From contig MU128978.1 of the NCBI GenBank assembly GCA_014904985.1, forward strand, positions 190,932-254,931: 64,000 bases of DNA, in the 5' to 3' direction. The number at the start of each line of letters is the position of its first letter. The first letter of the stretch is position 1. The stretch comes from Hydnum rufescens UP504. Lineage: Eukaryota; Basidiomycota; Agaricomycetes; Cantharellales; Hydnaceae. The position numbers were made by a program, and so were the translations under genes. Positions 36,050 through 47,600 of the stretch are shown piece after piece. Under the pieces are notes generated by a model. The model did no database searches. It was not told the origin of the DNA and was given only the letters and a program-made list of their open reading frames with translations.

Positions 36050-39000
36050 CTAAGGGCCATTCCAGGGGATGAGGGTATGCATTGAAAAGGTTGTGAAGTG
36101 AGATCCCATAGGAGGGTCTCTGTATGCACATGTGAGATCAAAGTATAACCATCCAAGGAAAATGTAGATGATCATGGAACCTTGATGGGAATGGCCTCTT
36201 AGTTTGGCAATGAGGGCACCAGACATGGTATTCCACAACCACAGTGAACCACTGATGGAACCAGAGGCCAGGCACAATCCATCAGGTGAAAATTCAATGG
36301 TTTGAGTCCTGCTCTGATCAGAATCACCCCTGAGTTTGAGGATGAGTGCACTGGACATGATATTCCACAACTGCAGGGTACCATCATCAGAGACTGAGGC
36401 CAGATGCAATCCATCAGGGGAAAATGTAATGGTCACAACTGGACATGAATGGCTCCTCAGTGTGGTGATACGTCTGCCTGGTATGCCAGACTTGACATTC
36501 CACAAGCACAGGGTACCACTCAAGAAACCTGATGCCAAGGACAATCCATCAGGGGAAAATTGAAGGGTCATAGTACTGGAATGACACTTCCATCTGGCAA
36601 TGGGGGCACCAGACATGGCATCCCACAGCTGGATAAAATTACTGGAGCCTGATGCCAGGTACAATCCATCAGGTGAAAATGTAATGGCCCTAATCCCTAG
36701 TTTGGCAATATGTGCCCCAGAATCTCCTAGTTTGGCAATAGGTGCCCCAGATATGGCATTCCACAACCACAGGGTACCATCGTAAGAACTAGAGGCCAGA
36801 TGCAATCCATCAGGTGAAAATGCAATAGTTGTAACTGGAGCAAAATGGCTCTCTACTTTGGTAATGGATGCACTAGTGATGGCATCCCACAACCATAGGG
36901 TCTGATCATCAGAGCCTGATGCCAGGCATGATCCATCAGGAGAAAATGCTATGGTCTTAATGTCACCAGAATGGCCTTCCAGTTTTGCAACAGGTGCACC
37001 AGACATCACTGCCCACAATTGTATGGTCCCATTAAAGGAGCCTGATGCCAGACACAATCCATCAGGGGAAAATGCAATGGTCCTAAGCCAACCAAAAGGG
37101 TTCAGTTTGACAATGGGTGCACTGGATATGGCATCCCACAGCTGCACACAATCAATGGAGCCTGAAGCAAGGTGCAATCCATTGGGTGAAAATGCAAGGA
37201 TCATAATCAGACCAGAATGACCCTCCAGTTTGGCAATGGATACACCAGTGATGACATCCCATAATTGTAAGATCCCATCACTGTAGCCTGATGCCAGGCA
37301 CAATCCATTGGGTGAAAATGCAATGGCCACAACCCAATCAGAATGGCCCTTGAATTTGGTGATGGGCATACCAGACATGACATCCCATAGCAATAGGGTA
37401 TGATCAATGGTGACAGATGCCAGGTGCAATGCATTAGGTGAAAACACAACAGTCACAACAGTACCAGAGGGGCTCTCCAGTTTTGCAATGGGCACACCAG
37501 ACTTGGCATCCCACAACCATAGGGTCTGATCATTGGAGAATGACACCAGGTGCAATCCATCAGGTGAATATGCAATGGCCTTAATCTCACCAGAATGGCC
37601 TGCCAACTGGGCAATAGGTGCACCAGACATACCATCCCACAATCGTAGAGTACCATCATCAGAGCCAGATATCAAGCATAGTCCATCAGGGGAAAATGCA
37701 ACAATTGTAACTGGCCCAGAATGGCCCTCCAGTTTGGTAATGGGGATGCCAGACATAAAATCCCACAGCCAAAGGGTGCAATCATTGGAGCCTGAGGCCA
37801 GGTGCATTCCATTGGGTGAAAATGCAACAGTCCTAACCTCACCAGAATGGCCAAGTAAAGGACTCAAGTTCCGGGGCCATTCAGACTCTACACCATGCAA
37901 CACTTGGATGGAATCCATTCCCTCCTGGGAATGCAACTTGTACAATGCAGTGGCCCGAGGCGTGAAAGGCAATGCAGAATGATACACATGAAGTGCGCAC
38001 TCTCGGACAACTTCCCCATGAGCAAGGATGAATCGATAGGCATCTGTCAGGATTGTTACTAGAATCAATTCGCATTTTGAGCTCATCTGTCATCAGAATC
38101 ATTGAACACTTAGCACTGCTCCGGGGATCAATAATAAATGCACATACCGCCCAGCGGCGGGCCTCCTGAATCGAGCTCACAGCAGTCACAACACTGTCAA
38201 TCAGGCTCATTGCTTCGAACCACCATAAAATCGATTGCCTCAAGAATCCCTCCAGTACCCCCACTATTTTCTTCTCTCCCAACTCGACAAGCGATAGATG
38301 TGACGCCCAGTACCGGCATGCATACTGGACCTCCGGTGGCAGAGCACGGCTCACTTTCTGTTCAAATCCATCGACCTCCCTGTTCAGGAGGGACAGATCC
38401 GAGATCCCAGCTACGTCCCGCTTCAGATATGTCGCCATGAGTTCGAAACATCGGATTGCGTGGCGTAGTTCCTGCTCTGGTACAGGAACGATGACGAAGT
38501 CCGTCATGGAACATCGCGAAGTATCCGTAATAAATTCGAGAAACGAAGGGTGGTAGATACGGGGTGCTTCGTGAATCTCTGACGGTGGTACGATGACCGA
38601 GTGGAGGTGATACAAGGTAGCTTCAACAATATGTCTTTCGTACTGAATAAAATAGGATAACGAGTATAATGGGAGAGGCTCGCGCAGAACCACAATACTC
38701 CCAACGACGACTTGAAAGCGCTCCAGAAGATGACGATGATTAAATTCGGAGAGGGAGTTGCGGAGTACCCCCATGTAAAGGTTGTCCAGGTGCGAATACG
38801 GCGTGGCTCCGGTTTGGTGGGCAGGCGGGCTATAGAGTATAAGATTTAGATGTCTGCTTGGGTCTCGCACACGATTGTCCCCGATGAATCGGATCGCCGT
38901 AGCAGCATAAACGAATAACTTCCCAGATTTCTCTACAAGTAATTCCATCTGGGTTTCCGTTACCCAGTGGGTAGGCATAGCAAGATGAAGCTTCTCCGGA

Positions 39001-39940
39001 ATCTTTGCTAATTCGGTGGAGAGGTATAAGCGGATGTCTTCCTGAACGACCGAAGCCTCGATCTCGTGAAGCACTGTCTTTGCGAGGTTTGGCACTGTGT
39101 TGAACACTGTGGACAGGTGAGGTTGTGGACGGCTGGTAATCAGGATGCGTAGGAAAGGTATTTGGATCGCGTGGGAAAACAGCAGTCGCAAGATATCGGC
39201 AGCGCCCTTGTTTTCCTCACACTCGTCGAGAGCGTCGAGGATGATGAGTGTTGGGCGTCGATGTCGATTGATTTTGAGAAGGGGATTCAAGATTAACTCC
39301 TGAACCTGAGACGATAGTCCCTTGTATCCCACTGTTGGATCTTGTTTGAGGACTTCCACGATGACATTCTTGAAAGCACTGTCAGACTGTGCGAGTTGGA
39401 ACGCAAGTGTGGGAAACACGAGCCGTGGATCCCGTAAGGGTTTGTCGCTTCGGGAGAAGAAGAAACTAGCGCCTAGCATCGCTTTCGCTTCAGCACATTC
39501 AGCCACAGTTTTTGCAATAGTAGATTTTCCGATGCCGGCCAGCCCGTTGAGCCAGTACACGGGCGGGGTTTCGCGATTCACATTCTCGGACCACGACAGA
39601 ATCTCCCCCAAGATAGCGACACGAGTGCCCTCGAGACATGAAGAAGGAGCGTCCTCACGGCCGGAGTCATGCCCCGCGTCGTTGGCTCGAGGAAGAGACA
39701 TCAAATATGAGTATCTGGAGATTCCGGTCCATCTGACAGAGTAGACTATCGGTAACAAGTCCAAATGATTGAGCGAGGGACTCACAAATACTGTAGTTGA
39801 GGTGGACATCCCCTCCACGACCACCAACACCACCATGTGATCCAGAGCCCCCACTACCAGTACCTGAGAAGGAGCATGGATGAGTATGAGGACGAGGGAT
39901 CGAGAGGCAACTGACTGATAGGGAAGCGGTCTCCCATCAT
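36050..39940 (-). CDS. NACHT-WD40 NOD-like receptor, copy C (3' frameshifted)
   Basis: Same exon plan as copy B: 39916-39940, 39786-39863, 38148-39745 and 36050-38086, with exon 3 exactly the same length as in B. NACHT motifs are present (GLAGIGKST, IILDALDEC, ILITSRPQ). Thirteen complete WD40 repeats are in frame. In the 14th, a one-base insertion relative to A and B near 36156-36185 shifts the frame and the protein stops at 36050 instead of near 35830. The lost frame stays open from 36156 down to 35866, and a second indel (one base missing near 35877) sits in it. One repeat carries a small internal duplication (AKLG...AKLG). The copy is either recently damaged or affected by sequencing errors. 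Confidence 0.85.
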
Positions 39941-40060
39941 AATATAGAGGAGAGATGAGATTCTGCTGCGGTCAAGATCTGATCTCGACCTCAAAGAGAC
40001 GAGAGACGTCGTTCAATGGGCGTACAACACAGATTATAATGGGTTCTGCGAGGTGTCTGC

Positions 40061-40066
40061 CACGTG
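40061..40066. promoter_or_regulatory. CACGTG box upstream of receptor C
   Basis: Located 121 bp before the receptor C start. The core is kept, but the right flank has changed (CACGTGATGCAAG). Confidence 0.4.
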
Positions 40067-41018
40067 ATGCAAGTGCTCTTCGTAATCAACATGCAGTGGT
40101 ATCAGAATATTGATTTCAGCCAACACTGGGAGAAATACGAGAATCGGATCGACTCGATGGTTCCGTATATATCCTCCACAAAAACACAGGGGAAACTGTA
40201 GTCTCATGCATCCAAAGATAATCGGCTCTTTCCTCCCACTCTCAGCGTAGCTCCCAGACCTCGACCCGTCGTTGGTCTACTTGTCACCTCACGTCCCTTT
40301 CCCCACCGACGCTTCCCGAACGAGTGCTCCCAATCTAACGTTGGGCCCAGGACAACATACCACAGGAAGTAAAGTGCGAATGGCCAATTTCGAAGGCTTG
40401 GAATGGAGATGAAGTCTCCGTTGCCCCAGTCTGCTATATAAACGATGAGTCTGAGTGAAGAGATCCGGAAGCAGGTTAACCCTCCCGCGAGGCACCACGC
40501 TCAAACCCGTTTCTCCGGCCGTCCCCGACGGTGAGCTTAATTGCGCCCATTTCCAAGGAACGGGAGGATCATCGCCGAGTCATTTCAGTCCCGCACCGTT
40601 GGGCAGATACTTAAAAGCCAAGTAATAACGAAGCAAGACCCCTCGATGGCACGCTTCGTTGAGGGGGATTAAGGCAGATGCCAAGGACTATAACGCCTGA
40701 AGACGAGTAACCCCGACTTGTAGAATATCCGTGTCTGTTTGAGAGGGCTGCAAACCAGGACCCAGTGAGGGAGAGAGGACATAAGGGGCATGTAGCGATC
40801 GTTACGGAGACGGGGGGATAGCCTTCGAAGGATGTACAAGACATAGAGGTGCCGCCCTTACATCGCCATCCCGAAAAAGGGCTCAAGTTCATATCTGGCC
40901 GCAGATGGTAGAAGCTCCTCACGTACATAGAATCTGTAGCTCCTGGGGATGGCGATTTCCGCAAAGTGCCGTGATCACGTGAATAGAATAGGTAACCCAA
41001 CTGAAAGGCCTGTCTCGA

Positions 41019-43124
41019 ATGGATTCAGAGATGCTGTTCAGCCAGGGAAAGCATCCCCGCGAAGAGGAGGACGCCACTGATGACGAGAGGGATGCCAGTC
41101 CCTCGAAGAAGCTTTCCCTCTCTTCCGATCTTTCTTGTGGTGCGTCCAATGGTCCCTTGCTTTCTATTTTCTGGATATTTTGCAGAACATGCTATACGTC
41201 TTGCTGGCAGGTATATGTCTGTCTCTTCTTACTCACCCGTATAGTGTGATCCCATGTCTTCATACGGTCCGTGGTTCATTCCATCCATTAATACCACCTG
41301 GCGTCTTACTAAGCGCCGTGCTGTTAGTTCGATAAGGGGTGTCTCACCGAGTGGTGGAAATCGTACGTTTGGTTGATATTGAAAATGAGCCTCATATCTC
41401 ACAACGTTAAGCCTCAGACACGGTACTTGCCCTCTATGCAAAACGGGTGCGACCTCTGCCCGGCACTCCTTCCAATTGAATGCCATTATACACCATTACA
41501 ACCACGTCAAGAGGCGTAGGATACCCGATCCCACCCCAGACGGTACAAGGTCCTCTGCCGCCAGCCCCGATCCTCCTGCGTCCAATGAAATCATTTATCC
41601 GTTGGGAGCAGGACCCCCAGGCTCATTCGTGGGCGATGGAATATGCAGTACGACGATGAAGACGCCTATGTATCTGATTCCGAAGATCCTGTGGAGTTTC
41701 AGAATAATAGACCTTCCCCAGATGGTCCCGTTTGGCCTTGCCCCTCCTGCATACCTGGAAACACTACCGGCCACACCTGCCCCATACCAATTCCATCACC
41801 CTCTGACGTCCCCCCATTCCCCGACGGCTCTTTGATGCCCGCTCGCGGCGAGAGGCGTGCATCACTCTTCAATGTGGAAACGGGCGAATACAGATCGTAT
41901 GTTTCCCCGCTGGATTAGTCCTACACCCCCTCTCTGAGATGGCTCTCCAGACCCGGTGCGGATCAACATCGACATTGCTCTACCTGCACCACATATCTCC
42001 CGGTTGGGCTTCCTATACAATGTGGGTTGCTGAATAAGGGGATAATGCAATACGGATCTCAAATTCCAATCTTCTCAGGTGCCTTCTGCGGAGTCTACAA
42101 TTGCTCTGGGATAGATCCATTGGGATGCCCACGGGCGGTGCTGGGTACGGACGACATTCTCAGGAGATACGACGGTGCGTACTTGCTCGTTTCCCCATTC
42201 GGCGGGTGTGAGCCCCGACTCACAATACGCATTACCATTACAGCTCTGGACTTCTTCGGCGAAACGCATGGTCCTCGATCATTCTCGCAAGTATGGATGG
42301 TCTATACAAGATATGGAAATCTTGTTAACAACGCAGCCGAGGCGGGGCGTTTTGAAGCCTACATGAATGCCCAGGGCATAACTTTAGCAGATGCGTTGAA
42401 GGAGATGGCGCATATGTATGAAGCTGCGCGGCGTGACGCTTTCTTTCGACCTCGTAATTCGACGGCCTCAAATGGTCAAGATCATGGTGACCAACAAGGG
42501 CAGCATATACGTAATAACAACGAACTAATGGCGACGGACTCGCTGTACATGACAATGGCTCGGTTGTAGGTGATGCCGAGTTAACTGATGGCGAAGATAC
42601 AGTAATTGCTCCTCCGGTGCCCGTATTACCCCCAAATCCAATCACCTGGGGCGTGGACACAAGGGTCTGCGTTGAGTGTGTGTCCCGTGTTCTGGAGTAC
42701 GTCATTTCGAGTGTATTGGGAGTAGCCGCTTCCCTTATGATCAAATGTGCAGATCTCAGTTTGATAGGTGGTGGGTTCGAGAGCGGGCGAAGGGTCTCCT
42801 GGATCGTGAGGAAGATCTCTTTGTGTTCTTTTTCGAGATGGTCAAGTAACGCTTTTGATTCCCCCCATAGCTGGGATCATCAATCTTCCCAATTGCTGGT
42901 ACGGAGTCTCTTTCTGTCTCCTATAGTTCGTTCTGGCGCCTGATCCTCTTGCTCAAAGGTATGGCCGTGAATGTCGCACTCAAGCGCACAGTCCTTCGCA
43001 CGCGACTCGTTATAATGTGGGTCCGACTAGGTTGCGTCTACTGGTTCCACTCTGACGGTTACAATCCCCCATCACTTAGCACATATGTGACAACACGAGT
43101 CTGACGCGGCAGAGATCGTCCTAA
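41019..43124 (+). CDS. CHFR-like RING E3 ubiquitin ligase with C-terminal PBZ-like zinc finger
   Basis: Matches the RING, Cys-rich and PBZ parts of animal CHFR, without an FHA domain. Fourteen exons sum to 463 codons plus stop: 41019-41139, 41186-41210, 41245-41266, 41328-41362, 41412-41579, 41621-41896, 41951-42021, 42079-42174, 42244-42510, 42570-42696, 42753-42805, 42871-42898, 42959-43016 and 43080-43124. The RING reads SVIPCLHTFDKGCLTEWW then GTCPLCK, with Asp replacing one ligand; the second Cys of the first CxxC is Ala in my model. An acidic stretch (SDSEDP) and the Cys-rich domain (CSTC, QCAFCGVYNC, PLGC) follow. The end reads NCWYGRECRTQ and RYNHIC, the poly(ADP-ribose)-binding zinc-finger pattern. 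The second intron is only 34 nt, and the fifth intron's donor (41580 or 41550) is uncertain. Exon 1 overlaps the duplicated array. Confidence 0.85.
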
Positions 43125-43780
43125 AAACTCCATACAAGGCTCGGTATACCAATTCATCACTATGCTCGATTGACTATGAACCGTGTACGATGCCTCATCC
43201 CCTTGTATGATGCTTTTTCTTATGTATGTATGTATGTACATATGTACAACAGAATGTAGTGTTGGTTCCTGGGTTGCGCACTGTCATCTGCCGTCGTGTG
43301 CCCGTGGTCAGAGTGTCAATTTATATATATGGGTATAGATGAGATGATTGCACAACGTGCAACGAAGTCGAACCATGAAATGATTCCAGGAATTTTCGCA
43401 CATTGTTGGGGTGGGGAGAGAAAATCCAAAGCACGAGTGCGTCAGCCGATGAAGGTCCCTCGAGCAGAGCCACATTCGGCAAGCGGAGATTGCCTGCTAC
43501 CCCGGACTGTCCTTCAAATCTCCGACCACAACCGTTTTGGCGGAGTATACGAAAGCGTCGGGGTGCTGGAGCGATGGCCTACCACATTTTTGAACCTTGA
43601 AATTAAGTGAATCTAATGTGATTCGTCGGAAAGCATGGTCGGCCACAACGTGGCTTTTCTCTCGCAGGAGAATGAAGCTGAATACAGTAATTGAATTCAA
43701 ATGTCCCCGGGGTGCGACTTCACAATTTCCCCAATTTTTCTGTGGAGGCGCCTTGGTTATCCGATCCTTGTGCCTACTTT
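43125..43780. other. Intergenic region with a TATG microsatellite
   Basis: 3' flank of the CHFR-like gene. A short TATG repeat (about 43216-43236) is followed by TACATATGTACA. No convincing gene is seen up to the hAT element. Confidence 0.4.
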
Positions 43781-44281
43781 TAGGGTGCTGTCTAATACCT
43801 GGTTGTTTTAAACTATGTTTTAAACAACCCTTTTTGACTGGGTTAAAAACGTGCCTAAAACCTGAGGTCAGACTTTTTGGCATCTAATATACCCTCTGCA
43901 TTTACGCCGAGTATGAAATTTGGGCAGTGTACGAGGCCGCAGACAACTTTGATCTCAACAAAGTACGTGCATCGGTGAAGATGTATGAGTTTGATATGGA
44001 ATATGATGGGGTTGATATACACACACCTCTATTGCGAGATTTACTCAGCAGTGCGCCGGTTCAAGGGGCACCAGAAGGACTTCGGGGGCACACGGCAGTA
44101 GTAGTAACCAAGGTCACCAGTGGTGGGCCCAAGGTTTTACAGTGGAGGAAGATATAATATTCTAGTGAATGGCCGTAGTTATATCTAGCGGGTTTAAAAA
44201 ATAGTTTTAAACAGGGGGGTGTTTAAAACACGGACTTTTTGGCGGTCTAAAACCGGCCGGAACCTTTTAGACAGCACCCTA
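43781..44281. mobile_element. Non-autonomous hAT-type DNA transposon (about 500 bp)
   Basis: Perfect 15-bp terminal inverted repeats, TAGGGTGCTGTCTAA at the left end and TTAGACAGCACCCTA at the right. They are flanked by an 8-bp target-site duplication CCTACTTT (43773-43780 and 44282-44289). The 8-bp duplication and TAGGG-type ends are typical of hAT elements. Subterminal TTTAAAC motifs occur near both ends. The interior has a 77-codon frame (43927-44157) but no transposase motif, so the element would depend on another copy. Confidence 0.85.
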
Positions 44282-44675
44282 CCTACTTTCCCACAGAGTG
44301 TCGCACATCTCGTGTTATTTCCCGCCGTGCCAGTCCCCAAGTTCGGCGTACGAGCAGCCTTATAGGGTATCACCCTTGTCACAAGCCGCCGGGTACTAAG
44401 CCATCATCGCTCTCATTGATCAGTCTTGGAGGACTTTCAACGTCCGATCGGGGTCCGAGAGCGTCGAGGAATTTATCGTCTGCCTTGCAAGCAGCTGAGC
44501 TATTCCCCTGTTTCCAAAAGCTTGAATGTCGAAGTTTATACAATAATGGGGTGTCCGAAAAATACATGCAATTAGGTACTATTAGATGGGTGATCCTCGA
44601 AGAAAGGAATGATGGATACCACAGAAGGTGGCCTTTATAGATACTTGCACGCCTTTGAAAGATTTAAGGAAGGGC
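44282..44675. other. Spacer between hAT element and RGS-LOV 3' end
   Basis: Nothing recognised. Short open frames on both strands have no domain. Confidence 0.35.
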
Positions 44676-47600
44676 TTACCCAAAGACGCAGACATAGGCC
44701 ACACAGTGACCATTCTGCTCCTGCCCCGACAAAGAATTCAGTACGCCCTGTCAAATGCGACGACGACTAGGGTACTCTCACTTTGAGGGGTGTCATATGT
44801 AATATTCCAGTTCGGAGGGATTCATTTCGGCCCTGAAAGATGATGATCGGGGTCGTAAAAATCAAGAGGCAACAACATGGAACGAAAAATGCAATGGTAC
44901 GAACGGGGAAGATACCCCAAGTGGCCGATACTTTAAGGCCAACTTCGACAGATATCGATTCGTCCGCCTTGATAGCATTTTTAATTTTGGTTCGCATTAT
45001 CTTGGTGAGAGCCTTATCCCCCGCCGTCAAGGAATCGATAAGATCCGAATGCACTAGTGGAGAGGAGTACAAGTCTCGATAGGAACTATGCGGGAGACCT
45101 TGCAAGATTCCGATGTCAGCAACATTCCACCAATGCAAACTAACTACGCACCAAGGAACACTAAACACCGAACCACAATCCGATGAAACTGTTAGCGGGG
45201 CGAGTGTGTGGAACAGAGGTCGAGGACGCACCCAACAAGTCCTTGGTCACGAAGATAACTATAACAGATAGTATTAAGCACTAAAGAGCAAGAGAGGAGT
45301 TCAAAGGCAATCTTCACCTTCGCGCTTTTGCTTCTTGAATATGATCAATCTGGAGTACAAACTCGGGGAAAGTTCAGGTTGGGACTGCGACAAGATGTGG
45401 TTTATACACTCTTTCAAACTTGATACTGAGGACTGAGGCATAAGGGGATCCAACATACCTTCGTGCCCCCGCCGCTATTATTCCCAAGGATTCCGGAGAC
45501 AGCCCCGTGTAGCAAGGGAGACTGACCCAACGACAACGGATCCGCGTCGTGGGAGGGCTTTTTGAAAAGCTTCCCGATCATTCCACCAAGCTTAGTTCCC
45601 ATGGGCGAGTTTTGAATATTGAATGGAGTGAGCCCAAATTCATTAATCGGAAAATGTGCGAGCGGATCCACAGAGGCTGGCGCCACCACGCCGCCCGGAG
45701 AGGCAGATGCCGCTGACTTTCCCAGGGTGTCAGAAGATGGGAACGTACGACCGGTTGCAGATTTGTATTCTAACATTGCTCTAATGAGGGTACGGAGAGG
45801 CATTAAACACTGGAGTGTGGTAGACAGGAAATGGGGACGAACGGCGAATACTTAGATTTTTCATCGGTTGGGATTGGAATCCGGTCGTCTGTGATCTCAT
45901 CGAAGAGGGACGAACTTTTTCTGAATTCAATAAATGGGTGAATAATGAGGTGGAGAGGGGATCTGATATAACAGACCTTTCGGCAAAGACAGCGGTGACA
46001 TTCGTCTGACCGCCAAGGAAATATACGAGTTGCCCATTTTGATCTCGAAGTGGAATAATACATAAGAGCTAAAAGGAAGATTCAATGTGCGCGGCATAGT
46101 CAAACATATCAACTCCTACACAGTAGAAAGGACTGCCGTCACGACCTAACCATCATGATGGAGGTTTATTGAGCAGATCTCATGAGGTGGATGTAATTAC
46201 GTACGATAGTTTAACAATAGCTCATTACAACCTTCGCCACTGTTGAGTCCGTCTCGAACTCTTTGGACTGATTCTTGGGTCGTCCCTGGTCCTTGAAGGA
46301 AGCGGCAGTTGCGGCCGACGATCTGATTCCGAGGGTAGCCAGTGACGGCATTGAAGCCGTCTGAGACCAACACGATAGGATGATCCTGTGGCAAAGTGTT
46401 CTGCATGAGTGGTTTCGACAGTAGCTAGGGGACCTACTCGTAATCGTGGATTCGTCAGACAGAAACAATCGCCAAGCCCGTCGGGATTTGTGAGGCTGTG
46501 CTTGCCAAGTTTTATATGGGCCTGTTGCATCAACTTCGTCTTCACGAAACCCTATCCGAAGGAGAGAAGAAGCATTGACAAAACAATCAGTTGCATGGAC
46601 AATGCAGACTAGCCTGAAACTGATGATGATACATGGTCTCAAGTAGGTGTTGCTGAGTTGGGTCGAGAACACTCTCGAACTTGTTAAATTTTTGCCGCAA
46701 AGCCTGGTCGACTTCACGGTGGACAGTCGGCGGTAACTTAACACTGTAATGACTCCCAGGGTCAAGGTATATGTCTGGTACAGACGAAGCCGTGAGCAAA
46801 TAATTCGGCGAGTCCCATCACAAACTCACCATGAAGAGCTTCTGAATGAGCATAAAGTTCCTCAAGTAAACGGGCGTGGGATGAAAGATCTTGCCACATG
46901 TCGAGTTCTCCTGCGGATTCATCGACGCTAAGAAGATAATTCCGAAATCGACGTTGTGCGAGCGGATCGCTCAACACTTCACAATGGTAGTCTCAGCATT
47001 TCTGCGCTAAAGTTGGCATGAGAATACATACGCTGTTCGAAAACTTGCAGATTGAACAAGCGCCGTAGGGAATAATCCATGTCGCGTTGGATTTGGCGAT
47101 GGGGGACAGCGGTGGGGCCACCCTTCTCAATCTCATTCCAGTCAGGAAGATTATGGGTATCAGAGGTGGGGGCGAGGATGTCCTGGTCTAACTCTGAAGC
47201 CCATGTTGCGAGATCCGCATGACGAGCAGCCGGACGGTCTGCTATCTCCGTCATCCGGGATTCGTCAGCAGAGACATCGTGGCCCAGGTTGAGGTCCTTG
47301 ATCGCATTTGGCAAGTTACCGTTTCGGAGTACGGGCTGAAGCGGGGTTTCCGGCGATCCGTGGCTTTTGAGCACCTCTTCATCGCAATGCACAGGGTGGC
47401 TTGAGGGAAGGACGGCCCTAGTCTTTGATTCAGTAATGGGCCGAGAATTATATCGCCCATTTATACGGCTTTCGGTTTCGCTCATATTCAATGCGAATCC
47501 CCTGCCGGTGGGAGTTGCAGGGGCAGACCGGTTGGCGAGGATTAAGTTTGGAGGAGGGTTCGGAGGAGGAATTGGAGGAAGCGGAGACATGGGTGGGGGA

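Larger units (their letters stand above)
33510..41070. repeat. Tandem segmental duplication, unit 4 (with receptor C)
   Basis: Last copy of the array. It starts with the TAGTCCATGTTCC block near 33566, contains a relic-gene copy and receptor C, and runs directly into the intact CHFR-like gene, whose first 20 or so codons are the unit's right end. Confidence 0.85.

Noticed and set aside
41140..41340. Reading the start of the CHFR-like gene without introns (hydrophobic frame)
   Set aside because: It ends at stops and misses the RING order; the spliced model recovers PCLHTFD...CLTEWW and CPLCK.
43216..43245. TATG repeat as a regulatory element or origin
   Set aside because: A simple short microsatellite in a 3' flank; nothing supports a function.
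43927..44157. 77-codon frame inside the hAT element as a gene
   Set aside because: No transposase or other motif, and it begins without a clear start context; more likely filler of a non-autonomous element.
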